From an uncultured Pseudomonadota bacterium (lineage in GTDB: Bacteria; Myxococcota_A; UBA796; SXON01), in the NCBI GenBank assembly GCA_903885375.1, contig CAISIK010000192.1, positions 88,255 to 152,254 on the forward strand: a stretch of DNA of 64,000 nt, read 5' to 3'. Position numbers and translations under genes: made by a program. Below the pieces are notes generated by a model. The model searched no databases. It was given only the letters and a program-made list of their open reading frames with translations, and had not been told where the DNA came from. Shown here in pieces: positions 23,925-32,897 of this stretch (position 1 is its first letter; each line of letters opens with the position of its first letter).

Positions 23925-25055
23925 ATGAAGAAGTTTCCGCTGACCGCCGACACCGTGGGGCCCGTGGCGCGTGGCCACCCTTGGGTGTACCACGATGGGG
24001 TCCGGGGCAAGGCCGAGCCGGGCGACGCGGTCGAGCTCCTCGACGGCCGGGGCAAGCGGGTGGCCTGGGGGGTCTGGGATGAAGGCACCATCGCCGTGCG
24101 CGTGCTCGGGCGCGATCCGCTCCCCATCCCGCAGCACCTCGCTCGGGCGTTGCCGGCCGCGGCGCGCCGTCGCCAGCTGGTCGGCGGAGAGACCAACGCC
24201 TACCGGCTCTGCAACGGCGAGGGCGATGGCCTCGGCGGCCTCGTGGTGGACCGGTACGACGACGTCCTCGTCGTCCGCCTCTACAGCAAGGCCTGGGAGC
24301 GGCACCTCGGCACCATCTGCGACGTGCTCATGCCGCTCACGGGCTGCCGCACCATCTTCCGCCGCTTCGGCGTGGGCCGGGTGGATGACAAGCAGGGCGG
24401 GCAGACCCTCCGCGGCCCCGATCCCGCCGAGGTCTTCCCCGTGGTCGAGAACGGAATGAAGCTGCTCGTGCGGGTGCGCGATGGCCAGAAGACCGGCCTC
24501 TTCCTCGACCAGCGGGAGCACCGGAAGCTCATCCGCGGGTGGGCCGCCGGGCGCACGGTGGTGAACCTGTTCTCCTACAACGGGGGCTTCTCGGTGGCCG
24601 CGGCTCTCGGCGGTGCCAAGCGGGTCACGTCGGTCGATGTGGCGGCTGGCGCCATCGAGGATGCCCGCGAGAACTTCCGCATCAACGGCCTCGATCCGTC
24701 GGCGCACGCCTTCCACGCCGAGGATGCCTTCGCGTTCGCGGGCGAGCCCTCCGACCTCGTGGTGGTCGACCCCCCTTCGCTCACCCACGCCGCGAAGGCC
24801 GACCAGGCCGCGCGAGGGGCCTACAAGGCGCTGCACCGGCACGTGGGCACCTACGCCACCGACCTCGTGGCGAGCAGCAGCTGCACCGCCCGCCTCAGCT
24901 TCGAGCGCTGGGAGGAGGCGGTGCGCGAGGGGCTCGGAGGGGCCTGGGCGGGCCTCCACCGCTCGGCCGAACCCTGCGACCACCCCGTGGCGGTGGGGCA
25001 CCCGGAGGGCCGGTACCTGAAGTTCGCGCTGTACGGGCGGCTCGGCGGCAGCTGA
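23925..25055 (+). CDS. RlmI-like class I rRNA (cytosine-C5) methyltransferase
   Basis: 376 residues from ATG 23925. An N-terminal PUA-like domain (HPWVYHDGVRGKAEPGD) is followed by the RlmI/RlmK linker and EGDGLGGLVVDRYDD. The Rossmann methyltransferase core has DGQKTGLFLDQREHR, motif I NLFSYNGGFSVAAALGG, VDVAAGAIEDARENF, and VVVDPPSLTH as motif IV. The catalytic cysteine probably lies in VASSSCTARLSF, equivalent to the family's SCS motif. The family adds methyl groups to cytosines of 23S rRNA using S-adenosylmethionine. Length matches the family. It follows the GATase closely and may share its transcript without an obvious functional link. Confidence 0.85.
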   Translation: MKKFPLTADTVGPVARGHPWVYHDGVRGKAEPGDAVELLDGRGKRVAWGVWDEGTIAVRVLGRDPLPIPQHLARALPAAARRRQLVGGETNAYRLCNGEGDGLGGLVVDRYDDVLVVRLYSKAWERHLGTICDVLMPLTGCRTIFRRFGVGRVDDKQGGQTLRGPDPAEVFPVVENGMKLLVRVRDGQKTGLFLDQREHRKLIRGWAAGRTVVNLFSYNGGFSVAAALGGAKRVTSVDVAAGAIEDARENFRINGLDPSAHAFHAEDAFAFAGEPSDLVVVDPPSLTHAAKADQAARGAYKALHRHVGTYATDLVASSSCTARLSFERWEEAVREGLGGAWAGLHRSAEPCDHPVAVGHPEGRYLKFALYGRLGGS

Positions 25056-25077
25056 AGCAATGGGATAGGGCGGGCCC

Positions 25078-28008
25078 GTGCGTGACCCGGTCGTCATCGA
25101 TGAACGCTGGGTACTCGGGCCGCTGCTCGGCACCGGGGGGAGCGGGCGGGTGTGGCGGGCCACGGACCGCGTCACCGGCGAGGAAGTGGCGCTCAAGATG
25201 GTGCGTGTGGTGTCTGCGGCGCACCGGCTGCGGGTGGCTCGCGAAATCCGGGCGATGCAGGCCCTCCAGATCGCGGGCGTCGTCCAGCTTCGGGCCGTGG
25301 GCGAGCACGGGGGGGATCCCTTCCTCGTGATGGAGCTGCTCGGGGGCAGCCGCTTTCCGGGTGCGAGCGCCACCGGAGGCTGGCGGGCCATCGCCCAGCC
25401 CTTCATCGCGCTCCTGCAGGTGCTCGCGCAGGTGCACGCCGCGGGCTTCGTTCACCGCGACCTGAAGCCCGACAACGCCCTCGTGAGCTCGGATGGGCAC
25501 GTCACCCTGCTCGACTTCGGCCTGGCGCGCGAGATGGTGGGCGAGGCCTCCGTGACCGGGGATGGCGGGGGCCCCCTCGGCACCCCCGGGTACCTCGCCC
25601 CCGAGCAGCTCCTGGGCCTCAAGGCGGATGCGCGCGCCGACCTCTTCGCCGTGGGGGTGATGCTCTTCGAGGCGCTCACGGGGCGGCTCCCCCACGACGA
25701 CGCAAACTTCTGGGCCCAGGTGACCAGCCGCCGGGTGCCCCGCTGTCCGCCCCTCGCGACCGTCGTGCCGGGGGTGGATCCGGCCCTCGCCGCGGCGGTG
25801 GATGCGCTGCTCGCCATCGAGCCGGCGGGGCGCCCCGCGAACGCTCCGGCCGCGCTCGCGCTGTTGCGCGGGGTCGACGAGGCGGAGACGGTGGGCCGCC
25901 CCGTGCAGCTCCCCTTCCTCGGCCGCGAGGTGGAGCTGCGCGCACTCATGGACAGCGCCCGCCGTGGCCGCTCGCGCGACCTCTGGGGGGCTCCCGGGAG
26001 TGGTCGCCGCCGCCTGCTCCACGAAGTGGCCCACCGCCTCGGGGCCGAAGGCGTGGAGGTGGCGTGGCCTCGTTCGGGGGTGCGTCCGCTCTCGTCGCTG
26101 CTCGACCTCCTCGGCGCGCCGACCGGCGAGGATGCCATGCGGGAGCTCGGCGCCCGTCTCCAGGACCGGATGGCCACGGGCCTGGTCCTCGCGGTCGACC
26201 AGCCCGCGGCGCTCGATCTGCACAGTCGGGAGCTCATCGAGGCGGCCCGTTCCTGGGGAAGCGTGCTGCGCATCGCCGATGGCACGGAAGCCATCCACCT
26301 CGAGCCGCTCACCCCCGAGGCGCTGCGTCCGCTGTTCCACGGACCGGATCGGGTGTTCCACCTGCGGGAGGATGCGGCCGAGGAGCTGCACGTCCGGGTG
26401 GGCGGCCTCCCGGAGCGCGTGGCGGGCGAGCTGCAGGGGTGGATCACGGCTCGGCTCTGCGCGTGGGATGCCGGTCGGGTCCGCATCGACCGCGTCGCGC
26501 TCGATCGGCTGCAGGCGGGCCTGCGCGTGGGCAGTGGCATCGCGTGGTCGCCCGGTCCGCCGGCGCCCCTCGACCCGGAGGGTGGCGAGCTCCTCGCGTG
26601 GATCGTCGTGGGTGCGGGGAGCCTCGACGTGGCCGCGTTGGCGCGGCTGGTGGGCCGCCCCACGTGGGAGGTGCGCACGCGCGTGCAGGTGATGGAGCGT
26701 GCGAGCGTGGTGCGGCAGCGGCCGGATGGCCGACTCGACGCGATGATGGTGTCTGCCGAGCACACGGAGCTCGATGAAGCCGCCCTGACCGAGCGCCACC
26801 GGGCGGTCGCCACGGTCTTGCCGTACGGAAGCGAGGAGCGGCTGCGCCAGTGGCTCATGGCCGGCGCGGAGGAGAGGGTGGCGGAGGAGGCCACTGCCGT
26901 GGCCGAGTCGCTCTCCGTGACGGGACGGGCCGCGCGGGCGTCGGCCACGCTGGCGGCGGCCTGGCCGGCCACCCGGGCCCTCTCCACATCCCACCGGTAC
27001 GCCTTCGCGCAGGCGTGGGCCTCCTGCGCGATCGACGCCGGCGATGTCGCCGCGGCGGCCGATGCCTTGACCAGTCGGGCCACGTTCGCGGAGCCGAAGG
27101 TCCGGGCCGTCGGGGAGCTGCTCCAGGCCTGTCGGGATGCCGCTTCCGGCCTCGCGCACGACGCGGCCGAGCGGGCCGAAACGTTGGGGCCGTTCGACCA
27201 TCCGGAGCTGGAGCTGCACCGGGTTTCGTTGTGGATCCGGGCCGCGGTGGAGCGTGGAGCGTCGATCGAGCCCATCCTCGCCGAGAACCCGCCCGCGGAC
27301 TCCACCCTCGTGGCCGAGCGGCATGCCGGCTGGCGAGGACTGGCCGCATACCAGCGGGGGGATTTTGCGGCTGCGGCCGCCAGCCATGCGCGCGCCGCCA
27401 CCCTGAGCGCCTCGCCGCGGCGTCGCCTCGTGGCCGTGGTGAACGAAGCGTCGGCGCGGCTGGACATCGATGACGTGGCCGGCGCGCGCGCGCTGGTCGA
27501 TTCGCTGGTCGCCGAGGCGGAAGCCCGTCGGTTCGCCGATATCGAGGCCTGGGCCTACGGGCTTCTGCGGACCGCCGAGTACCGCGCCGGGCGGGAGCTC
27601 CAGCCCGAGCCGGAGTGGGTGGAGGTGTCACGCGCCGTCGGCCCGCTCCAGCGGCACGCCCACGCCTGCCTGATCGAAGCGGCGGTTCGGTGTCGCCGCG
27701 GGCAGGGCGTCGAGGCTGCCGAGCTCGCGGCCGAATCGGCGTTCGCCTTCCGGAAGGTGGCGCGGAACGACCTCGGCGTGCTCCCGGAAGCGCTGCGGCG
27801 GCTCAACGGGGGCGAACTGCCCGCCGGTGACGACGCGGCGTTTGTCGCGGAGGTAGCCGCCCGCCGGTCGCCGCGTTTTGCGGAGCAGGCCGCGCGCATC
27901 CTGGAGGCGCTGTCGCGAGTCGGGGGCGACCTTCCGGGCGCTTCCGCAGATTTGTGGCGGCGAGAACGCGCAGGTGCCCTGCGTCGGGACGTGTTGGCGA
28001 TCGAGTAG
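25078..28008 (+). CDS. Ser/Thr protein kinase fused to AAA-like and TPR-like regions
   Basis: 976 residues from GTG 25078. Residues 10-270 are a complete Hanks kinase: glycine loop LGTGGSGRVW, Lys 40, HRDLKPDN (Asp 128), DFGLA (Asp 146) and GTPGYLAPE. Residues about 280-560 resemble the AAA/NTPase part of PknK- or MalT-like proteins, but the P-loop reads GAPGSGRRR (304-312), with Arg in place of the essential Lys, so ATP hydrolysis there is doubtful. The remaining 400 residues are alpha-helical, Ala-rich TPR-like repeats. There is no membrane segment. Myxococcota have many such signalling kinases; the target is unknown. A small exported protein gene follows at 28038. Confidence 0.85.
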   Translation: MRDPVVIDERWVLGPLLGTGGSGRVWRATDRVTGEEVALKMVRVVSAAHRLRVAREIRAMQALQIAGVVQLRAVGEHGGDPFLVMELLGGSRFPGASATGGWRAIAQPFIALLQVLAQVHAAGFVHRDLKPDNALVSSDGHVTLLDFGLAREMVGEASVTGDGGGPLGTPGYLAPEQLLGLKADARADLFAVGVMLFEALTGRLPHDDANFWAQVTSRRVPRCPPLATVVPGVDPALAAAVDALLAIEPAGRPANAPAALALLRGVDEAETVGRPVQLPFLGREVELRALMDSARRGRSRDLWGAPGSGRRRLLHEVAHRLGAEGVEVAWPRSGVRPLSSLLDLLGAPTGEDAMRELGARLQDRMATGLVLAVDQPAALDLHSRELIEAARSWGSVLRIADGTEAIHLEPLTPEALRPLFHGPDRVFHLREDAAEELHVRVGGLPERVAGELQGWITARLCAWDAGRVRIDRVALDRLQAGLRVGSGIAWSPGPPAPLDPEGGELLAWIVVGAGSLDVAALARLVGRPTWEVRTRVQVMERASVVRQRPDGRLDAMMVSAEHTELDEAALTERHRAVATVLPYGSEERLRQWLMAGAEERVAEEATAVAESLSVTGRAARASATLAAAWPATRALSTSHRYAFAQAWASCAIDAGDVAAAADALTSRATFAEPKVRAVGELLQACRDAASGLAHDAAERAETLGPFDHPELELHRVSLWIRAAVERGASIEPILAENPPADSTLVAERHAGWRGLAAYQRGDFAAAAASHARAATLSASPRRRLVAVVNEASARLDIDDVAGARALVDSLVAEAEARRFADIEAWAYGLLRTAEYRAGRELQPEPEWVEVSRAVGPLQRHAHACLIEAAVRCRRGQGVEAAELAAESAFAFRKVARNDLGVLPEALRRLNGGELPAGDDAAFVAEVAARRSPRFAEQAARILEALSRVGGDLPGASADLWRRERAGALRRDVLAIE

Positions 28009-28037
28009 GCGAGCGATAGGTTTTCGGAGGAGGTTCC

Positions 28038-28811
28038 ATGTTCCTGCTTTCCGTCCTTTGTCTCTCCTCCGCTTCCCAGGCCGCGCCCCAAGGCATGGGC
28101 GGTATCTACAATGTCGTCATCACCCGAGGCACAACCACCTGGAATGCTTCCCGCAGCATCTACGGGCCGACGGCGCCGGATGCGGCCGCCGCCCCGCGGG
28201 GGGGCCTGGAGGGCATGTGCCTTGCCGGCGGTGATTTCCCGTACAAGCCGGCCACGGGCGATGCCACCAAGTGGACGATCTCGCAATCCGGCGATGTCAC
28301 CAACCCCGTCGAGGTCGCGGTGCCCTGCGCCGGCGGTCAGCCGCCCCGCCAGCTCTTCTCCACGCTCCCGTGCGACCAGGCGGGGCAGTACGGGTGTCCG
28401 GTCCAGTCGCCGGGGATCAGCACGCACGCCTACAACACCTTCCTGTCGCCCGGTGTCTATTCCGTCACCTCCACCGCCAAGAACGGCGCGGCCGACGTCA
28501 CGGGGAGCGCGGTCGTGATCGTGCGCCCCGTGGAGGACACGCTGAGCCAGCGCGTGGAGACCTGGTGCTACACCGCCAACTTCGCTTTCGCGAAGTCCGG
28601 GTCGCAGACCACCGCCGGCGGCACCACGGTCACCCTCGCCACCAACGTGATGGAGATGACCTCGTCGGTGGTGAGCTGCAGCGATGGCGCCGGCGGGCAG
28701 ACCGCCTGCAATGCCGGCCAGGCGGCGCTGGACTGTTCGGCGAACGGGGCGCCCAACGGCACCTACCCCAACAAGGTGCGTTTCCACGTGGTTCGGACGA
28801 GCGCGAAGTAG
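28038..28811 (+). CDS. Exported protein of unknown function, Cys-containing
   Basis: 257 residues from ATG 28038 behind a strong ribosome site (GGAGGAGG, about 6 bases away). A signal peptide (MFLLSVLCLSSASQA) is cleaved before APQGMGG. The mature part is Thr/Ser/Gly-rich beta sequence with about eight Cys (for example CAGGQPP, LPCDQAGQYGC, VVSCSDGAGGQTAC) that probably form disulfides, plus a middle segment YSVTSTAKNGAADVTGSAVV like a PKD/Ig strand set. I recognise no family. It lies between two Ser/Thr kinase genes in the same direction, 29 and 23 bases apart, so it may be co-expressed with them. Confidence 0.7.
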   Translation: MFLLSVLCLSSASQAAPQGMGGIYNVVITRGTTTWNASRSIYGPTAPDAAAAPRGGLEGMCLAGGDFPYKPATGDATKWTISQSGDVTNPVEVAVPCAGGQPPRQLFSTLPCDQAGQYGCPVQSPGISTHAYNTFLSPGVYSVTSTAKNGAADVTGSAVVIVRPVEDTLSQRVETWCYTANFAFAKSGSQTTAGGTTVTLATNVMEMTSSVVSCSDGAGGQTACNAGQAALDCSANGAPNGTYPNKVRFHVVRTSAK

Positions 28812-28834
28812 GCCACGGCCCAAGGACATCCGTC

Positions 28835-29668
28835 ATGTTGAACCCGGGCGCCGTCGTTGACGGCTACCTCGTGGAGTCGGTCGTCGGCCGTGGCGCGATG
28901 GCCACCGTGTACCGCGTCTTCCACCTCGAGCGGCAGAGCGTGCATGCGTTGAAGGTGCTGCACGTGGGCGATGCCAGCCTGTCCGACCGTTTCGCGCGGG
29001 AGGTGCAGGCCCAGCGGCGGCTGCTCCACCCGAACGTCGTTCGGGTGGACGGCCTCACCGAGGTCGATGGCCTGCCGGGGCTCCTCATGGAGCTCGTTCC
29101 GGGGAACACGCTGCTCACCGTCATTTCGGGCCGCTCCCTTGATCTGGCCTCCGTCGATGCGCTCTTCGCGCAGGTCTGCGATGGGGTGGAGGCCGCCCAT
29201 GCCCTCCGCATCGTGCACCGAGATCTGAAGCCGGGGAACGTGCTCGTGGCGGTGCAGGAGGGTCGACTGGTGGCGAAGGTCTCCGACTTTGGCATGGTGA
29301 AGGTGCTGGGCGACTCCTTCACCGGGCCAGCGCTCACGCGGTCGCAAAGCGGTCTGGGCACCCCGGGGTACATGTCCCCGGAGCAGGTGTTCGACGCCAA
29401 GCGGGTGGACGAGCGAACCGACATCTTCGCCCTCGGCTGCTTGCTCTTCCGGATGCTGTGCGGCCGGGCTCCCTTCAGCGGTGAGCTGAGGGAGGTGCTG
29501 CAGAACGCCGCGAAGGGCGAGTACCCCGATCCGCTCTCGCTCCGGCGCGATCTCGCGGTTCGGCATGTCGAGACGATCCGGGCCTGCCTCCAGCCCAACC
29601 GCGATCGCCGCCCCCCCGACATCGCGGCGCTGCGCGCGTTGCACTCGGCGGGCCTTCCTCAACGATAG
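28835..29668 (+). CDS. Hanks-type Ser/Thr protein kinase, catalytic domain only
   Basis: 277 residues from ATG 28835. Motifs are intact: VVGRGAMATVYRV (glycine loop), Lys 40 in HALKVLH, VHRDLKPGNVL (Asp 130), VSDFGMVKV (Asp 151), GLGTPGYMSPEQ and DIFALGCLLFRML. The protein ends right after the C-lobe, without membrane segment or sensor domain, so it is probably a soluble kinase that relies on a partner for input. It follows the exported protein at 28038 and precedes a trypsin-like protease by 8 bases. All four genes from 25078 to 30543 run in one direction with short gaps and could form one transcript. Confidence 0.88.
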   Translation: MLNPGAVVDGYLVESVVGRGAMATVYRVFHLERQSVHALKVLHVGDASLSDRFAREVQAQRRLLHPNVVRVDGLTEVDGLPGLLMELVPGNTLLTVISGRSLDLASVDALFAQVCDGVEAAHALRIVHRDLKPGNVLVAVQEGRLVAKVSDFGMVKVLGDSFTGPALTRSQSGLGTPGYMSPEQVFDAKRVDERTDIFALGCLLFRMLCGRAPFSGELREVLQNAAKGEYPDPLSLRRDLAVRHVETIRACLQPNRDRRPPDIAALRALHSAGLPQR

Positions 29669-29676
29669 GCTCCCGC

Positions 29677-30543
29677 GTGAGCCTCCTCTGGTTGATGCTG
29701 GTGCATGCCGCGCCGGGGGCCGCCCCGCCGCCGATCGTGGGGGGCGAGCCCGTCGATTCGGGCGCGGTGGTGCTCCTGGTCGTGAGCAACGAAACCGCCG
29801 ATCTCACGGCGGTGTGCTCCGGCTCCCGCCTCGACGCGTGGACGGTGCTGACGGCCGCCCACTGCGTCTTGCCCGGCGGCGGGCTCGAGCCGGCGCGCGT
29901 GCAGGTGGTGGCGGCCGCATCGCGCAACGACGCCACCGGATCGAACACGGTCGAGGCGGAGAGCTGGTCGGTCCACCCGGACTACGACGCCGACTCCGCC
30001 ACGTTCGACGTGGCCCTCCTCCTGCTCGCCGAGCCCTCGGAAGGGGAGACCGTGGCGCTCTTGCGGGATGCCCCCCGCGAGGGCGATGTCGGCGCGCCCC
30101 TCCAGCTCGTCGGCTTCGGGGCCACGGCGGATGCCGACGACAACGAGAACCCCACCCGCCGGGCGGCCAGCGTGCCCCTCTACGAGTTCGACTCCGCCTC
30201 GCTGTTCACGTGGGACCCGGCGGGCGAGATGAACGCCTGCTTCGGCGACTCCGGCGGCGCGATGTTCGCCCCCGACGGGAAGGGTGAGCCGGCGCTCGCG
30301 GGGGTCATCGGCTTCGTGAGCCTGTGCGAAGGTGGCAGCGCCGGCGGCGCCCGGAGTGACAAGGTGCTCCCCTGGCTCCGCGAGACCGTGGCGGTGGAGG
30401 ACACCACGCGCGCGCCGCTGGACGACGATACGGGCATCACGAGCCCCGGCGAGTGCGGCTGCGCGACCTCGGGCAGCCCCCACGGCCTCGCACCGGTCGC
30501 CCTCTTCCTGCGCCTCGGCCGCCGGCGCAACCGCCGCCGCTGA
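29677..30543 (+). CDS. Trypsin-like (S1) serine protease with MYXO-CTERM-like tail
   Basis: 288 residues from GTG 29677. A short signal is followed by the chymotrypsin-type N-terminus IVGGEP at 20-25, which may be created by activation cleavage. The triad is His 62 (LTAAHC), Asp 111 (TFDVALL) and Ser 192 (FGDSGGAMF). After the domain an acidic linker leads to CGC, a short hydrophobic stretch (LAPVALFLRL) and GRRRNRRR. This layout resembles MYXO-CTERM sorting signals, which are processed by a myxosortase and lead to surface anchoring. Extracellular proteolysis, for example of prey or matrix proteins, is the likely role. Confidence 0.85.
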   Translation: MSLLWLMLVHAAPGAAPPPIVGGEPVDSGAVVLLVVSNETADLTAVCSGSRLDAWTVLTAAHCVLPGGGLEPARVQVVAAASRNDATGSNTVEAESWSVHPDYDADSATFDVALLLLAEPSEGETVALLRDAPREGDVGAPLQLVGFGATADADDNENPTRRAASVPLYEFDSASLFTWDPAGEMNACFGDSGGAMFAPDGKGEPALAGVIGFVSLCEGGSAGGARSDKVLPWLRETVAVEDTTRAPLDDDTGITSPGECGCATSGSPHGLAPVALFLRLGRRRNRRR

Positions 30544-30573
30544 CGGCCCCCGCGGGCGTGCTATCGTCGCCGC

Positions 30574-31002
30574 ATGTGGCTGATGCTGGTCCTGCAGGCG
30601 TGGGCCGTCGACGTGGACGTGACCGTGCGCCCCCCGCACGCCGCCCCCTTTTCCGTTCGCCTCCTCGACGTGGAGCCCGGCCCCGTCGGCGGTTCGCTGG
30701 TGATGCCCTGGTTCGACCGCGACACCGTAGTGGTGGACCTCGAACTGTACAGGAAGAAGGGCGTCTACCGCCTCAACGTCATCCTGACGCAGCTCCTCCG
30801 GACCGAGAGCGGGGGCCTGCGCCCGGCGCCCGTCAAGACCGAGATGCTCGACATGCTCCCCGACAAACGCGCGAGCCTGAGCCTCCGCCGCGGCGCCCCG
30901 ACGGCGGCCGATCCCGATCTCGAGGACGTCTGGATCCTCGAGGCGAACCTCACCCAGGTGCCCGACCCGCCTCCCTCGGACCCCGGCGCCCCCGTGCCGT
31001 GA
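30574..31002 (+). CDS. Small exported protein of unknown function
   Basis: 142 residues from ATG 30574. A signal peptide (MWLMLVLQAWA) precedes a compact beta-rich domain: VDVDVTVRPPHAAPFSVRLL, then VVVDLELYRKKGVYRLNV and an Asp/Leu-rich end (DLEDVWILEANLTQV) with a Pro-rich tail. No cysteines or catalytic motifs are seen and the family is not recognised. It starts 30 bases after the serine protease in the same direction and may be its accessory, substrate or inhibitor; that is speculation from position only. It is followed by a noncoding stretch with a direct repeat. Confidence 0.6.
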   Translation: MWLMLVLQAWAVDVDVTVRPPHAAPFSVRLLDVEPGPVGGSLVMPWFDRDTVVVDLELYRKKGVYRLNVILTQLLRTESGGLRPAPVKTEMLDMLPDKRASLSLRRGAPTAADPDLEDVWILEANLTQVPDPPPSDPGAPVP

Positions 31003-31015
31003 CGTGCCGCGGTCG

Positions 31016-31074
31016 TCCCGCGTCCGCCACCGTCGACCCCGCGCCCAGGGTCGCCGCGTCCTGCCCGGCCGGTC
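31016..31074. repeat. Junction repeat D, copy 1
   Basis: Begins 13 bases after the exported-protein stop codon. Matches 31261-31320 over about 59 bases, with a few substitutions concentrated around GTCCGCCACCGTCGA versus GTCCGCCCGCCGCCGA. The shared core ends in GTCGCCGCGTCCTGCCCGG. Confidence 0.75.
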
Positions 31075-31260
31075 AGGCCGGTGCAGCCAGACCATCGCGG
31101 GCCGGCGGTGTGTGGCGCTCTCCGCCCTCGGCGCCCCCCGGTCCCGATGACGAGCCGGGTGACGGTGCGGTCCGCGGCGACCGAGGCCCGCTTCGGGCCG
31201 ACGGAGCGGTGGACTGCGCCGGCAGGCCCCCACACCAACGCCCGGTCGTCCCCGCCGCCG

Positions 31261-31320
31261 TCCCGCGTCCGCCCGCCGCCGACCCCGCGCCCACGGTCGC
31301 CGCGTCCTGCCCGGCCGGCT
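31261..31320. repeat. Junction repeat D, copy 2
   Basis: Second copy of the repeat at 31016-31074, lying 40 bases before the stop codon of the convergent membrane-protein gene. The intervening 186 bases have no recognisable gene. The layout is the same as at the other three duplicated junctions in the window, though with less inserted DNA. Confidence 0.75.
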
Positions 31321-31360
31321 CGGAGCGCCGCCGGTCGGGCAGTGAGCGCCGGACCGCCCG

Positions 31361-32839
31361 TCAGAACCGATAAAGCGCTCGCTCGCCGTCCTCCTCCGCC
31401 AGAAACGCTCCCCCAGCCACCAGCGCTGCTTCGAGCCGGGCAGCCCGCTCGGGACCGTAGAGATCGCGGTGGACCATCGCCTGGTGCACCCCCGCATCCC
31501 GCGCCCCCACGAGGTCGGGCGCGATCGGCTCGACGCCAAGGGCACGATCCCAGCTCCGGAAGGAGTCGAGCCAGGCGGCGTCACCATCGTGGGCGATGCC
31601 GTTGAAGTCCAGCGTCCACGGGGAAGCCGCGCCGGTCTGGAGCTGCGCGTAGAGGAACCAGCGCGCCCGGGGACGCGAGGGGTTCGGCACCCCCGGCGGG
31701 AGCGCCAACGGACCGGGGAGCTCCAGCAGGACCGTGGGCGTGACAGCCTCGTAGACGGTGGGCAGCTCACGGGGCGCGCCGGGAACGACGGGGTGGATCG
31801 GCCCCAGCAGGAGCCCCTCCAGCCAGGGGAGGAAGAGCCACACCGCACGCACCTCCATCGCAGAGACCAGCGCCGCGAGGCAGAGGAGCGTGCCGGCGTG
31901 CCAGCGGTAGGGGAAGCGCACCATCTCCAGCACGGGCAGGTGCCACCACGGCCCTCGCCCCGTGCTCAGGACGAGGCAGAGGAGCGCGCCCGCCACGAAC
32001 ACCGGGGAGCGGTGGCGCGCGAGGACCCCGATCACCACCGCGCTCACGCCCACGAAGGTGTTGAGCGCGAACGGGGTGCCCCCGAGGAACCAGGGGGTGG
32101 CGAAGCCGAAGGGGGCGCCCATGGCGGCGCGGAGCGTGTCGTCGAGGGGGGCGTTGCCGCCGAAGGCGCCGTGGAAGGCGCTGAAGGCCACGGGGGCCAC
32201 GAGGAAGCCGAGGAGGCTCCATCGCGCGGTGGGCAGGCGCAACGCGGCGAGGGCGGCGAGCGCGCACGCCACCATGCCGAGGTACCAGCTCGCGAGGATG
32301 CAGAGGCCGAGGGCGAAGGCGGCCGCTACCGGGCGGCGGGCGCTCACCATCCAGGCCCAGAGGGCCAGCGCCCATCCGTCCGTCCCCTCCACGATGCCCT
32401 CGGCGGCGTAGCCGTGAAAGAAGGGCGAGGCGCCGAACAGCAGAGCGCCCGCCAGCGCGGGGATCGGCGGGCGGCCGAGGTCGACCAGCCACTCCCAGCA
32501 GAACCAGACCGTGGCGGCGCGGGCGACGACCAGCGTGGCCACGTAGGCGGCATCGGGCCCGGCGAGCGCGTGCACGGGCCAGCCGAGGAGGCCGTGCAGG
32601 GGGCTGGAGTAGTAGAAGCCGATGCCCCCGGGAGCGCCCATCCGGGTGGTGTGGGTGACGAGACCGGGGAGGCCGGAGGTGAAGACGTCGAGGCCCCAGA
32701 CGGAGGGGTACAGGTCCGTGTAGGGCGAGCCCGGCAGCTCACCGCGCAGGAGCGCCGGCAGCAGGGGCAGGATCGCCCACAGCACGGCGACGAGCACGAC
32801 GACGGGACGCAGCGAGGAGATGCGCAAGCACGCCAGCAT
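31361..32839 (-). CDS. Polytopic membrane protein, possible GT-C-like glycosyltransferase
   Basis: 492 residues from ATG 32839. About ten to twelve hydrophobic helices can be picked out between residues 12 and 370 (for example PVVVLVAVLWAILPLLPALL, MVACALAALAAL, LLGFLVAPVAFSAF), followed by a soluble C-terminal region of about 120 residues. The first luminal loop holds SPYTDLYPSVWGLD, with an acidic residue after the first helix as in GT-C transferases such as YfhO or DUF2079-like proteins, but the family match is weak. It could instead be an uncharacterised membrane protein. It is divergent from cobT and convergent with the upstream exported-protein gene. Confidence 0.65.
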   Translation of the reverse strand: MLACLRISSLRPVVVLVAVLWAILPLLPALLRGELPGSPYTDLYPSVWGLDVFTSGLPGLVTHTTRMGAPGGIGFYYSSPLHGLLGWPVHALAGPDAAYVATLVVARAATVWFCWEWLVDLGRPPIPALAGALLFGASPFFHGYAAEGIVEGTDGWALALWAWMVSARRPVAAAFALGLCILASWYLGMVACALAALAALRLPTARWSLLGFLVAPVAFSAFHGAFGGNAPLDDTLRAAMGAPFGFATPWFLGGTPFALNTFVGVSAVVIGVLARHRSPVFVAGALLCLVLSTGRGPWWHLPVLEMVRFPYRWHAGTLLCLAALVSAMEVRAVWLFLPWLEGLLLGPIHPVVPGAPRELPTVYEAVTPTVLLELPGPLALPPGVPNPSRPRARWFLYAQLQTGAASPWTLDFNGIAHDGDAAWLDSFRSWDRALGVEPIAPDLVGARDAGVHQAMVHRDLYGPERAARLEAALVAGGAFLAEEDGERALYRF

Positions 32840-32897
32840 ACGCCGGCACGGCGCGAAGTTCCTGCCCCGCTGGCGCGGGCGGCATAGGCGGCCGTCC

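Larger units (their letters stand above)
31003..31360. other. Noncoding junction between convergent genes
   Basis: A 358-base, extremely GC-rich stretch between the stop codons of the small exported protein and the membrane protein. The open frames across it have arginine/proline-rich low-information products and no homology-like pattern, so I see no gene. It holds two copies of a 59-60 base direct repeat (31016-31074 and 31261-31320). Confidence 0.6.

Noticed and set aside
32840-32897. Cobalamin riboswitch before cobT
   Set aside because: The 58-base gap is too short and lacks the B12-box pattern.
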